A stretch of DNA of 64,000 nucleotides from Strix aluco (taxonomy: Eukaryota; Chordata; Aves; Strigiformes; Strigidae): positions 131,168,621-131,232,620 of the forward strand of contig NC_133931.1 in assembly GCF_031877795.1 (NCBI RefSeq), written 5' to 3'. Within the stretch, counting starts at the first letter, position 1, and every line of letters begins with the position of its first letter. Both the position numbers and the translations under genes were made by a program. Of the stretch, positions 47,401 through 57,600 are shown one piece after another. The notes under the pieces are model-generated. The model saw only the letters and a program-made list of their open reading frames with translations. It was not told where the DNA came from and made no database searches.

Positions 47401-48775
47401 TGCATTCACCTTAATAATAACCCATCCAGTAAGATAGATCAGAAAAATATGTAGCTGATATAGCATTAACCAGCTGAAGAGTTCAGTAGATGTCATCCAA
47501 TGATGACAATTTCCTTTTGAGACTCCCATTTCCTATCAGACATCAATCTTAATTGAAAGCCTAAACTATTGTAAATGAATTAGATCAAAACCCCTTTGAC
47601 CTCTGTTCCTCTGACAATCTGGAAAATGGAGATGATATGGATAACGTGTATGAATTTTCTGCTTTTCCAAATTGCTCTCTCTAATGACATGGCAGTTCGG
47701 AAACATCATATTCATGAATTTATTTCCCATAAATGTATAAGTGTGCTTGCACTTGTTGATCTAGGCCTATTTAGTTGATTTGTTTATTATGTGAATATTA
47801 TTTTCTCTGCTGAAAGCTGGCATTTTTTCCAGTAAAATACATGCAAGTAACCGTTTGCTTATTCTTCCCTCCCTACAGATAGTCAAATAATATTCAGGAA
47901 ATAAATTGATTCCCCCCCACCACTGTTGAGTGAATTGTGTATGACTAAAAGTGTTCATAACCACGTTCAGCTATGTCTCTTCTATTTCCCTTAGCCACTT
48001 ACAGTTAATTGGCTTTTCTGGTTTATTTCATATGGTTTATTAAAGTAAGGGAAGTAGTAGAAAAAGGCATCTATACTTGCCCTGTTCCAGCTCTGTCTTG
48101 GAGCTCCCCTCCAACCGCTGCATAAACCTACATCAATTCCACTACTAATGAATCCTGGAAGTGGAAGAAGGAGATTCTCCACTCCTTCTTTACAGAAATT
48201 ACCCACCTTGCCGATTAAAGGCTCTATTATTGTTCTCAGTTCAATATCTGACAGTCCTAATCCAGCCTGGTTTACAGCCACTGTGCCCTTTCTACTCTTG
48301 GGTATCTCAGGCTGAGGATTAACTCTTTTGAGCAGGAAGAACACTATAGTAATGATGGCACAAAAGAGAATTTTGTTGCATGTTACGAGGGGCACAGGCA
48401 GGTCATTTCTCTCTCCCATTTACAGTCCCTCTCAGCAGCATGATCTGGAGGTTCAGTAACTACTTTATTACGGCAAATGGTTCCCAGGTTAATTCTCTTC
48501 ACTGCAATTAGGGACTTCTCATGCATAGTGTATTGTGTTTCATCTTAGCAAACACTGAAGTATTTTTTTAATCCTGTTCATAAAAGCAAACACTCTTGTT
48601 CCTGCTACTGATTTACATTTAACATGACTAACTTTTTGATGTCATGTATTTCATCTTAGACGCAGACTGCACAAACTAGGGGTGTCAAAGATTACCCAGG
48701 TTGATTTCTTACCTCGGGAGGTGGTATCATACTCCAAGGAGACACAGACACCTCTTGCCACGCATCAATCTGAAG
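20343..48775 (+). CDS. DYNC1I1: DYNC1I1, cytoplasmic dynein 1 intermediate chain 1 (5' part, residues 1-163, spliced)
   Basis: Spliced CDS joining 20343-20450, 23641-23755, 26674-26764, 44471-44530 and 48660-48775. The phases fit at each junction, giving 163 complete codons plus one base, with the first split codon after residue 163 unfinished. The intermediate chain is a WD40 subunit of cytoplasmic dynein 1. It bridges the heavy chain to the light chains and recruits dynactin for minus-end microtubule transport; IC1 is the neuron-enriched paralogue. The N-terminal regulatory region is encoded here: p150Glued/NudE-binding helix, Ser/Pro region, Tctex and LC8 docking sites. The paralogue IC2 is excluded by IC1-type residues ([27 protein letters not shown]). 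The full-length protein is about 640 residues, so roughly three quarters of it, including the WD40 repeats, lies beyond the window. No frameshift or premature stop interrupts the joined frame. Confidence 0.95.
20451..23640 (+). other. DYNC1I1: DYNC1I1 intron 2 (3.2 kb) with a solo LTR
   Basis: The intron runs from gtaaat at 20451 to tttaactcag at 23640 and is phase 0. It contains a possible tRNA-like SINE remnant near 22090-22165 and a + strand solo LTR at 22532-23270. The remainder is AT-rich DNA in which I see no gene. Confidence 0.9.
22532..23270 (+). mobile_element. Solo LTR of an endogenous retrovirus (probable, 739 bp)
   Basis: The segment begins TGTGAGGAAC and ends GTTGTAACA, the TG...CA termini of an LTR. 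The 5-bp flanks are GCTAC (22527-22531) and GCTGT (23271-23275), alike except for two transitions, which fits a decayed 5-bp target-site duplication. Inside is a 42-bp-period duplication (from 22880 and from 22922) carrying an octamer variant ATGCTAAT and a perfect ATGCAAAT (22941-22948), like a U3 enhancer repeat. A poly(A)-signal variant AGTAAA at 23166 gives sense = +. A CT-rich tract (23060-23105) lies between these. No gag, pol or env coding sequence adjoins it, so it is a recombined solo LTR. The family is not named; ERVL-like is suggested only by the 5-bp duplication. Confidence 0.65.
23641..23755 (+). CDS. DYNC1I1: DYNC1I1 coding exon 3: residues 37-74
   Basis: The acceptor is a T-rich tract ending tttaactcag|GCTGAT. 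The 115-nt exon encodes [18 protein letters not shown], then [20 protein letters not shown], plus the first base of the Val75 codon. The first part finishes the charged helix that contacts p150Glued and NudE. The [12 protein letters not shown] segment is the second short helix, highly conserved across intermediate chains. The donor CTCTAG|gtattt is phase 1 and weaker than the gtaag consensus. A stop follows immediately if unspliced. Sequence is conservative relative to mammalian IC1 (for example Leu for Met at residue 39), consistent with strong purifying selection. Confidence 0.96.
23756..26673 (+). other. DYNC1I1: DYNC1I1 intron 3 (2.9 kb) with a compound microsatellite
   Basis: The intron runs from gtattt at 23756 to tttcattatttag at 26673 and is phase 1. 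Its main feature is the polypyrimidine microsatellite at 24433-24639. It is otherwise very AT-rich, with an ATTAATT-repetitive stretch around 25060-25110. No additional exon or gene is seen. Confidence 0.9.
24433..24639. repeat. Compound polypyrimidine microsatellite: (TTCC)21, (TCCC)7, (TTCCTTC) about 13.5
   Basis: Three pure blocks follow in order: TTCC tetramers at 24433-24516 (84 bp, 21 copies), TCCC tetramers at 24517-24544 (7 copies), and a 7-bp TTCCTTC array at 24545-24639. The + strand is all pyrimidine and the other strand all purine for more than 200 bp. The long opposite-strand open frame (24409-24741) with repeating EGRRKKE heptads is a product of the array, not a protein. Confidence 0.98.
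26674..26764 (+). CDS. DYNC1I1: DYNC1I1 coding exon 4: Ser/Pro-rich phospho-region, residues 75-104
   Basis: The acceptor tttcattatttag|TCCCAACC joins in phase 1 to complete Val75. The exon encodes [20 protein letters not shown] followed by [10 protein letters not shown], ending in phase 2 (AG of codon 105) at the strong donor AAG|gtaagac. This is the disordered serine-rich linker. In the family, Ser80 within the MSP motif and the neighbouring Ser84-type site in IC2 are phosphorylation sites that tune dynactin or cargo binding; the Ser80-Pro81 pair is present here. Internal AG dinucleotides (for example ACCCAG within the exon) leave room for alternative acceptor use, which is known for IC1, but I cannot assign the exact site. 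Confidence 0.96.
32300..32343. repeat. Exact 22-bp tandem duplication
   Basis: Two adjacent identical 22-bp copies (32300-32321 and 32322-32343) of a unit beginning TTTTTGTAGCAG and ending ATATGCCA. Identity suggests a recent slippage event in intron 4. Confidence 0.95.
34105..34140. other. Perfect inverted repeat: 13-bp stem, 10-nt loop
   Basis: The arms GTGCAGAAATGAG (34105-34117) and CTCATTTCTGCAC (34128-34140) are exact reverse complements around TCTTTTACAG. After one mismatch the stem extends by three more pairs (TGT at 34101-34103 with ACA at 34142-34144). It could form a hairpin in the DYNC1I1 pre-mRNA on either strand. It is short for a microRNA precursor, and no function is shown. 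Confidence 0.9.
37045..37108. repeat. A-rich low-complexity tract
   Basis: About 64 bp of A runs broken by single or double G and one T, in intron 4. It is a simple purine tract. I see no upstream retroposed body that would make it a poly(A) tail. Confidence 0.9.
38512..38830 (-). mobile_element. CR1 LINE fragment (3' region, minus orientation)
   Basis: The + strand reads as the reverse complement of a CR1 3' region. Landmarks are GAGCAGGTTGCTCAG, GGATGGAGACTCCACC, GCTGTTCCAGTGTTTGAC, CAGTTTGTGTCCATTGCC and TGTCCTGTCACTGGGCACCA. The same word order occurs in the copy at 63716-64000. It is truncated and diverged, with no intact ORF and no tail repeat, so it is an old fossil. The edges are approximate; its 5' side fades after about 38830. 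Confidence 0.9.
39120..39156. repeat. Short imperfect tandem duplication, 19-bp unit
   Basis: Two adjacent copies beginning CATATGCTG (39120 and 39139) and continuing CGGGTGA / TGGGTGA. This is minor slippage in intron 4. Confidence 0.85.
42552..42565. repeat. G14 homopolymer
   Basis: Fourteen consecutive G in intron 4, preceded by GGGGGCT, so the neighbourhood is G-rich. Confidence 0.9.
44471..44530 (+). CDS. DYNC1I1: DYNC1I1 coding exon 5: 60-nt, probable cassette exon
   Basis: A long pyrimidine tract (44414-44445) leads to acceptor accaccctag|GACC. The exon completes Arg105 and encodes [19 protein letters not shown] plus two bases of Gly125. The donor is TTGG|gtatat, clearly weaker than the other donors. 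The length is 60 nt and both ends are phase 2, so skipping removes exactly 20 residues and keeps the frame: Arg105 (AGA) is then followed by RRLHKLG. Dynein IC genes are known to be alternatively spliced in this N-terminal region. IC1-specific residues (Q in RTLQW, SEL where IC2 has SDL) support DYNC1I1. Surrounding codons before 44471 in the same frame are intronic. Confidence 0.95.
44531..48659 (+). other. DYNC1I1: DYNC1I1 intron 5 (4.1 kb)
   Basis: Phase 2 intron from gtatat at 44531 to ttcatcttag at 48659. It holds a sense CR1 3' tail at 45131-45262, a segment at 46720-46925 with several TTAATTA-like cores, and two minus-strand open frames, 155 codons at 46938-47405 and 142 codons at 47991-48419. 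Neither frame is supported as a gene. Confidence 0.88.
45131..45262 (+). mobile_element. CR1 LINE 3' end (5'-truncated, sense orientation)
   Basis: The sequence runs TTAAGGCCAGGTTGGACGGG, through GGGCTTTGAGCAACCTGGTC and GGAACTAGATGATCTTTAAGG, to TCTTCCAACCTAAACCATTC, then the avian CR1 tail ATTCCATG ATTCTATG ATTCT. It is only about 130 bp, typical of severe 5' truncation. It lies about 600 bp downstream of exon 5. The clear tail repeats are strong evidence that this is bird DNA. Confidence 0.96.
48660..48775 (+). CDS. DYNC1I1: DYNC1I1 coding exon 6: Tctex and LC8 light-chain docking sites, residues 126-163
   Basis: The acceptor ttcatcttag|ACGCAG completes Gly125. The exon encodes [20 protein letters not shown], then [18 protein letters not shown], plus the first base of codon 164, at a good donor GAAG|gtaaga (cut after 48775). 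Known role: the [14 protein letters not shown] stretch binds the Tctex/DYNLT dimer. The adjacent SYSKETQTP (K151-T155 at 48736-48750) is the canonical TQT motif for LC8/DYNLL dimers. Together these light chains staple two intermediate chains side by side. The key Thr-Gln-Thr residues are intact. The next exon should begin by completing an acidic Glu/Asp run and is outside the window. Confidence 0.97.
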
Positions 48776-49948
48776 GTAAGATTTATTTTTTTCAAAAAAC
48801 ATTTTCACGGAAAATAAGTATTTGAGTAAGAGTTAAAGAATGTGAGAAAAATAATAGCAAATCATAACATAGCTACTTATCACGTATTTTCTCAAGCCAG
48901 GTATTGTCTATGTGATTAATGGCTGTTCTGGTGAGAATAATTATAATAATGACTTAAAATTCAGGTGGAACCAAACTACTTCTGCCTTACAATGGGTTGT
49001 GCTTAGATAGCAGCGAGAACGTATTTTCAAATAAATCATTATGAATATAAATAAAATAGTGCTTTATTCCATTTTTCTTGCTTTCTCAAGGAAGTTATTC
49101 ATTCCATGCTTTGTAAAGAGGCAGTGACGGAAAGTTGCCCTATTTGGTTAGTGTGATTGTGTCCCCCTCCAGTAGGTGAATCTTGGGAGAAATTACAATT
49201 TAGCTCCATGTGCTGAAACAGGAGGCTTACACACTTTGATGTGGACAGTCCTGCTTTCTCTCTGCTGTATTATCTGTACTCATGGAGCTGTTCCTTAGCC
49301 GTTTGGCTTTCCTGGTGATAAGTAAATACGTGGAGTAGTTAGTAGGGGAGTGCTGATCTATCGGTTCCTTAGACTACACACTTGCCAGTGTTGTACTACA
49401 GAGCACTGATTGCAGGTCAGTTGAAACCATTTAAACTGAATGTAAAACTGTACATTAGCCTGATGTAATTTACACAGTATTACAAAGCAGGTGGAAGAAG
49501 AAAAACTGAAGACAGTCTTGACTGTAATTTTTGCTATTAACAATGAAGGATCAAGAAAAGTTCAACAATTGGGTGCTTTTCTGTAGCAGATAGTGTAGGA
49601 CTTCACCAGGCTCCATACAGAAGAAGAAGATTCAAGTAGGTTGCAAAAGGTCTGTGAGTAAATCTGTCTAAATGTAAGTTACTGTCAGGGAAGATACAGT
49701 GATAAACATAGCCAGCTTTTTTCCTGCAACTGGGTTACCAGGTCTGCCTTTAAGAAACTAGAAATGAAAACTGCTGAGCTAGATTCTCAGATTCTACTTT
49801 CCCAGACCACAAGTTTACCCTAGTAATCTGTTGTCTGATATAGTGCCTAGAAGCATAAACACTCCTGTTGCTTGGATGCTGCTTCTTGAGCAGCATGTCC
49901 TGACAGCTCTACCTTCTCAGAGGGAGAGGCTGCCTCAGAAGCCTCCCT

Positions 49949-49998
49949 AGTTCAATCCAGCTCATCTCTGCTCAGTTCAATCCACCTCATCTCTCTAA
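49949..49998. repeat. Imperfect tandem duplication, 25-bp unit
   Basis: Copies AGTTCAATCCAGCTCATCTC (from 49949) and AGTTCAATCCACCTCATCTC (from 49974) differ at one position over these 20 bases and then diverge. This is local slippage in intron 6. Confidence 0.9.
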
Positions 49999-52900
49999 GG
50001 GCTGCTGAAGCCTCAAGAAGATGGTGTTTGCCCCTGAGGCCTTGCCTTCCTGGTTTGAGACCATTGGGTGCTTAACCCTGGGGCGTTATCATGGAGTCAT
50101 TGTTAGGTCAGATGGAGAGGATGTCCTTCCTCCCTGACACAGGGCCTTTATCCAATGCAAGAGCCTATGGATATGGGGAGTTGAAGACATGGCTTTGATG
50201 TGTTTACCTCTCTCAGGCCTGCAGCTCCAGCACTCATTAGCTGCCATGTCTTTCTGAACAGGCCAACTTCTCTTGAGGAAGCAACTTCCTCCAATAAGCT
50301 CTTCTTGCTTGTTTTCCAAGGAGCTCTTCAGCTATTACAAAATCCTTTTTTTTTTGGGTAGGACAATCTCCTACCCTTCAAGGGAAAAAAAAAAGAAGTG
50401 TGCTGCTGTGGGGCCTGGCAGTCAGGACAGCAAGCACAGGGGGCAACGTGGCTTGTCTTGGTTCTCCCACACGGAGGAAGCTCTTGTTCCTCACTTGTAT
50501 GAAAGAAGATAAGTGCAAATATAAAAAGTCATGGCTTTTAAACTGCTTAGGCCAAACCTGTGATGGGAAGGGTCAAATGGTGGTGAGTGGTTTTGGTGAC
50601 TGGATTAATTATCTTTCATATTCTCTGTGTCATCATAGTCAAGCAAAAAACATCAACAGAAGTGAAGTTTTAATATCACCTGATCATTTCCCTCAGATGT
50701 GGGGAGGAGAGAAAGTTAACTTATATTTCCTTTCCGATCTGCTGCTAGGGAATTCTCTGCACATAACTTGGACATGAATATGGCCCTGCATCAGTAATGG
50801 AGGGTCAGGAAAGTCTGGTTATTCCACTGAAATGGTATTTAATTGGAAACTCTCTAGCGGGCAAATAAGCTCTGTGATTTTGGTCTCCCAGGTCTGATGG
50901 AAATGACTTCTCAGGTTTTCAATCTCCCAACCCTTTTTATGAATGCTGAGCCCTTCATACTGTCACTCTAAACATGAACAGCAAACAGAGGGGAATTCCT
51001 CAAGAGAGCAGTTTCAAGAAGTCTTTATACTGTTCCTGTGCATTCATGTGATAAAATATAGCCATTATCTTTTCCAGATAAATTGTTCTGCCATTACTGT
51101 GGTTATGTGGTCAGTTATTCAGTATCTGAAGCCTTAGAGTTTGAGAAAAGAAGAGACCCCTTACTTACTTAGATGAGTCTGACTTCAGCTTTCAGAATTC
51201 ACTCTTTCACTGTCTGCCTTGGACACTGGAAATGTCAAAATGCAGAATTTTAGGATTAGATTGTCACATGCTTGCTTCTGGTTTGGAAGACAACTAATGA
51301 AGGGTACAGCCAGTTGGAAAGATCTTGCCTGTATGATTAAGCCACCAAAAGAGGACTTCTGCAGCTTTTTTGAAATGTCAATACCAGGTTTTCTGCACAG
51401 TGCTTCTCTAGCAAGCAAGGAAGAAACTCTGAGGTACCTTAGACCTACTGCTGTTCTGGAGCTCAGTGGATGTAGGCCTTTCTGGTAATGGCTATTCCCC
51501 ACCAAATCTTATAAAACTGGTAAAAGAAAGAATCATTGTGATAAGTACAGTGTGGTGCCAGAGAGCCAGATGCTATGAGCACTGAAGTCTCAGCCTGTCA
51601 GCTGCTATTTTTAGAAAAAATAATGTGGCATTATTCTTCACTCTACAAAAACAGATTAACTCCTCTTTTTGGAACAGGTAATTCGCTTTATTTCAGAGGA
51701 ATAATGACATGTCATTTCCCCCACCCACTCTATTATTTAGGGAGATGTGTATATGCATCATTCAACCCTTTGATCACAAGTACCTAATTCTTTTGCTTTA
51801 TTTAGGTCACAGTAAGCTTCAGCCTTTTCGTTTCTTTCTTGTAGGATGACTTTAAAAACACTCAGATCTTGGCTCCAGAGCCTGAGAAAAAAAGTGCTCT
51901 TTACTTTTCCCCTCCTCCTTCTATAAATGGACTTGAATTTAGGTATTCATAGGCATTGAGAGACATTTCACTTGTGCTGCTTTTTCCATTCTGGAGTTGA
52001 TTAAGACCTAGACTATGCCAAATGTTTTCTGAGAGGTCTCTGGAACACATTCCTTCACTGTAGAGAGACTCTCACTGCCCCAGAATGGCAGCCCCATGTA
52101 GCCTTCAATGCGTGGACCATCCAAGGCACTGCAGAATTGCCCTTTGCTGAAGGCATACCTACGAGAAAGCAGCAACAGAAAAGCCATGGCGTGACCTCTG
52201 CCCAGGATGAATCCCTCACTGCTATACAGTGGTGGAAGGAGGTCTGTATGTCTGCCTGCAAGCTACCTTTTCAGGTAGGAAAACAGCCTGCACATTCAAG
52301 CTTTGCTGGGTGCCCGCCTAAGCTCTGGCCTACTGTTCTCCTGCTCTCCAATGGGCCAGGAGGTAAAATCTCAGTGAGGAAAACACTGTCCCTGCATTGA
52401 GAAGGGAGATAATCCTCTGATCTGGCTCTCCTCAAAAACAGGGGGGTAGCAAGGAGGTGAAGGTCTGTGAGCTCTCTGGCTTTGCTGGCCATTGTCAGGA
52501 ATGTTGTTATTACTGTCATGAAGTAGAAACTACTTCTTCATCAATAGAATGAGATATTCTCACTTTTCTGTCTTGCCAGACTGTCACTGCAAATAGGTTA
52601 GTCTGAAATGCATTTCTGAAAAAGTAGATCCCATATACAGGGGAATAAGATCTGACTTTCTAGGACAATGGAGGTCCTATGTACTTCACCTGTTTATCGT
52701 CTTCAACAGATGGTTGTTCATGTGGGGAAAACACTCACCTCCTGAGCAGGATAACCTCATCCTATGTCACGAATGTTTGCCCAGTTCTGGCAAAGAATGC
52801 AGTTCAGGCCCGTGCTCCATCTGTTTATCTGCTGTATTCAAACTCTGAGGATATTTTGGCTATTAGGGAACAAGATAAAATAAGGTCTCTGCTCCATTTG

Positions 52901-54382
52901 GAAGTAGACTGGAATGAAGTGGCAAAATGGAGGTGAAAATTCAGAGGCTGGGTTGGCTTTTGCATCTCTCGGACAGTGTAATTCTCTGAAATAATGTTCC
53001 CAAAAGTTATCCTTTTGAAAGCACTGAGGGAGGAGAGGGGAATTCTGCTCACAGTCTAAGGTTCATGAAACCAAGACGCATGAGTTTAGGTATCTGTGTG
53101 TGATACCAGATATAAGTGACAACTATAGGGTGAACCAAAACTCTCTCTAGGTGCCATTGATGGCATTGACTAGTTTTTCACTGACTAGCTTGGTAGCAGA
53201 GCACTTCATGTAGGCATATTAATGTAGGTTTCTTATTATTGAATAAACTGTGTGTGGGTATACAATGGAAGATTGGTGAGGAGGATTGTAAACATGCTCA
53301 AGTGACTTGCAGCTGGAGTGCCAAAAAACACATATATCCCACTAATTGTTGCTTAGCTCTGTGTGCTTGACAGGTAGAATGTCTGCTCTTAGATAACATA
53401 GGCCTGTGAGAAACTCAGAGGCACCTTATCCTTGAGATTCCTGCCCTGCTGTGGGAAAGATCAAAGCACAGTGGAAAAGTATGCCTGTGAAAATCCTGGA
53501 TATACCCAGGCAAAAGCAACAGGCCCAAGATCTTTTCTTTTTCCTTCTCCTTTCCCTTACTATCAAGGACTGAGCTTTGCAGTGCCTGCATCCCAACTTG
53601 TGTGCCTCTGCCCGGGTGTTGCTGCGGAGACCCCTTGAGTCGCGAGATAACGGAAATAAATTTACTCTTTGCATTTCATCCATGATTTTGTGGCTGTTCC
53701 TGCATCCTGCCTGTGCCAGCTCATACACTGCGTATGACTAAAAGTGTCACACACTGACACTGTGTGAGGATTGTGTCCTCTTTTGAGTTTCGGTAATCGG
53801 GTGAGGAGTTACCTGTGACTAAGACTGACAGGACCCAATGCTGTGAAAACAAGTCAGGCCTCTGGAAATTCCATGATAAAATCCATAGATGAAGTTATTT
53901 TTACTTTGATCATTAGAGGCTGAGATTTCCAGATTTAGTCAGTGTGGCACTCCGGCTATGTCTATCCCATGAGATAATGTGTAGCAGACATCTACAGCGT
54001 CTATAGCAAATTCTGCATCAAGGCCTGCTATGCCTTTTTGTGTCTGACTGCAGCTCAGCTCTAGCTTTGTGAATGAATGCTGTACTTAAGAAAACCCAGA
54101 CCCAGAACTAAGCAAGATCATACTTGAGCTTTTGCCCAATCTGTCTAGAGCTCACGGATCAGAAGCTGGGGGTTAAGTTAAAGAGCTTACTTTGGGTTTT
54201 TCCTCCCAGAGAATCTTACAGCTCAGCTCCAGTCTGAAGAGGACAAGACAAGTGTGGACTGAAGAATAGCTTTGAAGCCTCATTTTAAGAGAAATTCAGA
54301 TGCACATTTGTGCATCACCATGCATGCAACATATGTGTCAGGATAAATGAAAATGTGTGATGGAAAGGCATTGGACATAATT

Positions 54383-54406
54383 GGGGGGGGGGGGGGGGGG
54401 GGGGGG
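54383..54406. repeat. G24 homopolymer
   Basis: Twenty-four uninterrupted G on the + strand. The length is unusual for intronic DNA; the true length may vary between individuals or be mis-sequenced. It can fold as a G-quadruplex in the nascent DYNC1I1 RNA, because it lies on the sense strand. Confidence 0.95.
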
Positions 54407-54530
54407 AAGCAGAGACCCTCTGTTGTAAACAAATGGTGGCCTTGGAAAGCAGAGCAGAACTGGGATGGAAATCACTACTAAAAAGAGGAGGCAACCTAAA
54501 GATGAATCAGTGTTAAAGCAGAAGTTCTGT

Positions 54531-54655
54531 TTTTAAACATTAGTTTAAAATTTAGTATTAACATTAGTTAAGCTAAAAAAAATTAGTTTAAACATTAGTT
54601 AAACTAAAAAAATATAGTTTAAACATTAGTATTAGTGCTAATGAACACTAATTTT
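54531..54655. repeat. AT-rich degenerate tandem/inverted array (TTTAAACATTAGTT motif)
   Basis: Four or so imperfect copies, about 30-35 bp apart, of a unit containing TTTAAACATTAGTTAA followed by CTAAAAAAA. Units are internally palindromic (AGTTTAAAC, and ATTAGTG...CACTAAT at the right end), so the array can form cruciforms or hairpins. Confidence 0.8.
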
Positions 54656-57600
54656 GTAAGAAATATTATGGTCTATCCTAGACAGTATCATGTATCACTG
54701 AATGTTTTTAGTTAGCTATAAAAACCTAGTTTGCCTTTTCTTCCCAAACCTCAGTCCATCAGAGTCATACTGTGGATCTCAATAGCTGGCATAAACACTC
54801 TAATTCAAGACCGCTTTGTTTGATTAAATCAACAAAGCTTATTTTGTACTGTTGTACCAGACTGTACAAGATTGGATGAGACTAGAACGAAGCGGAGCAA
54901 AGATTTCAGGCATTGCACTGTATAACAGTCTTTCAATAATTCCCCTTTATGCCTGTCACAACTGCATCCCCTTTTCTAAATAACAAGATTTCAAAGGTGG
55001 AATATCTGTTTATTTATTTTATTTTAAATTGGGCATAAAAGTCTTTCAAAGGCATTCAGACAGCTCCCTCTGGTGGGAAAGCGATGTACCAACGCGTTGT
55101 GCCTAGGGGATGCTGGAAGTGAGGGAGGGACGCGGGTGTGACCTGCAGAAAAACGCTCCCCTGATCTTCTCTGAGGCAAGAATTATACTTAATAGAAGAT
55201 GCTTGAGTTGTATGTCTGAAAAGCTGCGTGAATCTAAGTGCTGATGAAAGAAGTGTGAGAAGAGACCAAGCTATTATACAAAAAGTTGGAAAAAAAGAAA
55301 AAGATATTATCTAGAAATGGGGAAAAAAAAAAAGCCTTAAAAATTCAGTTATAGGTATTATGACAAAAATCCAGGGGAATAATACAGTAAAAAAACCAGC
55401 TGCAATCTCTCGTTCTTGCCAATCCCTTCTTGAAGTACAATTAGTAAAGTACAGTTTGTTAAAATACATACTCTCCAACACAGCCACATCAGGCAGGTTC
55501 CAGGTGTGGTGGGTTTGTATTCCATTCCTAGCAAGCTACAGACATTAGATGTATACCACTAAAGGCTTTCTTCATCAGCTGGGTCCTGATAATTTTATGT
55601 AGATTAGAATAAGGGCTTGACTTTGGAGGATGTGTTTCTGTGTTTTTTGTTGTGCAGAATAATGTATTTGACACTGACAAGAATTTCTTTTGGGAGGGAG
55701 AACGAAGAGGCTGCAGTCTGTGGTCATGTAGAGTTTGGTGTCTGAGGGCACGAGGAGACATCAAATGTCTAATCTCCTGAAATATGCAGCACACGTGGGC
55801 TAAAATGGGATTTCTGTAAGACAGTCCCACTCCATTTCTAAAAGGTGGCCTGCTACATCCACAGTCTACTGGTATATTTATCAGTGATCACTGCTGCAGT
55901 ATTTGCTCCCATTCCCCATGTCTCCTCCGAGGTCCTCTCTAAAGACTTCTGGAGAATGGTTTTTCTTATGCTCAAGACAGTTTTCAGATAGCTTTCAGCA
56001 GAGAGCCCTCTTAATGCTAAACTGTTTTGAACAGGCAGATCTGAGAATTTATTAAGCATCAGTAATTCTCTGGGAATTATCTACTAAGAACTGACTTAAC
56101 AGAGGGAAGATTGGCTCTGGTCACACACAGTAGGAGGTCTGAGGAAGGAAAACTCTTTAGGGATCTTAGACTTTGTCCCTGATCATTTCATTACACAGGG
56201 ACAGAGTAATTTGACTCTTTGCAGCTCTTTCACAATCTTAACAAAATCCTGGGAAGGTCTCCTGAAAACCAGGCTGACATGCATGGGAGTTGCCTGCTCC
56301 AAAGTGGCCCAGGCCTTCTGCAGACCCCAATTTCACTTGCATGAGATACCTGTGCATTAAATGTAAGCCCAGGAAACATATGTAATAATTCTTTACAAGG
56401 TTGGAAGGAGAACAACAGACCTGCTACAGTTGTGCCTACACCTTCTCTAAACCATTCAGGCTCCAGAAGATGAGGAACAAACCAGAAAGGTTAACTGCCT
56501 TCTCAGTGAAATGAGGAACCAAGTTTTAGGCTGTGGCTGCCTCGAAGGGGACTGTTGTGCAACTGTCATTCTGTGCATGGAAAGAACGCTGCTTTAAAGC
56601 CTCTGCAGACAACATGGAGAAGGACCGTGCTGTACCTCCCCTCCTTGCAGATCCTGCTTGATCCTAATGGATGATCCTTGCTCTACGCTTTTGAGGAAGT
56701 GGATCCCATCCTCCCCCAAGAGATGGGAGGCTACTGTATCCTAAAATAAAACAAAAAATGTTGTAGTCAGCTGCCTTATGCAGAACCCAACCTGCTCCTT
56801 TAGTTGCAGTAGGAAATACATAATTGAATGAGATCCTGGTACATCTGGCATCACTTGGTGGAAAAACAAGTGCTCTGATGTTAGCAGCCCTGACTTCAAA
56901 CTCCTATAACTAGCTGCAAGTCATCTCACAGTGCCTTTGACCCATCTTTGTGTCCTGACATCTGAAACTAGCAGTGATCCGTGAATTTAGAGAGAAGCCT
57001 TGTAACACCTGTATGCAAATTGAATCCTTTGTTGACTGGAAATGAAAACCTTCCTCTGAGTCTTTTCTCACTGGAAAAGGTCCTGGCCATGTTTTACACA
57101 TGAACAACTGCCATATCGAGCTGATTTGTTACATGTTCCCCTCAAGCATCCAAATAGTTCTAAACTTATTTGCAAATATATGACTATCAGAATGTTACAA
57201 TTGAGCTTTAACATGAGAACAAGAGGAAGCTATCCCACCAATGAACAGCACAATGATTTCCCCGGTCAGTGAAAAGACAGTGGCCAATTTCTCTTTATTT
57301 GCCATTTTCACATGTTCCTAGTTCTTACTTTACCATATGTATCATTTCAGTAGTATTTGAATATACTTTGAATTAACAATGTGTTGTACATATTAGAATG
57401 CTCAAATTAGAAGTTGTAGATATGAAAATGTAAAAAGGGAGAAAGTTGGGTTAACAGTGCTTCCAACAGAACAATGAAGACACAGCTTTTTGTTTTCTCG
57501 AGAAACAAAGCGTGCTTTTTCCTACCATCCTTCTAATTTCTTCTTTAGCCTAATGGATGATACCTATTCAGTATATACAAGAAAACTAATACTCAGCATC

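Noticed and set aside
46938..47405. 155-codon minus-strand ORF in intron 5, the longest open frame outside the CpG island
   Set aside because: No recognisable domain. At the observed composition, about one frame of this length is expected by chance in 128 kb of stranded sequence.
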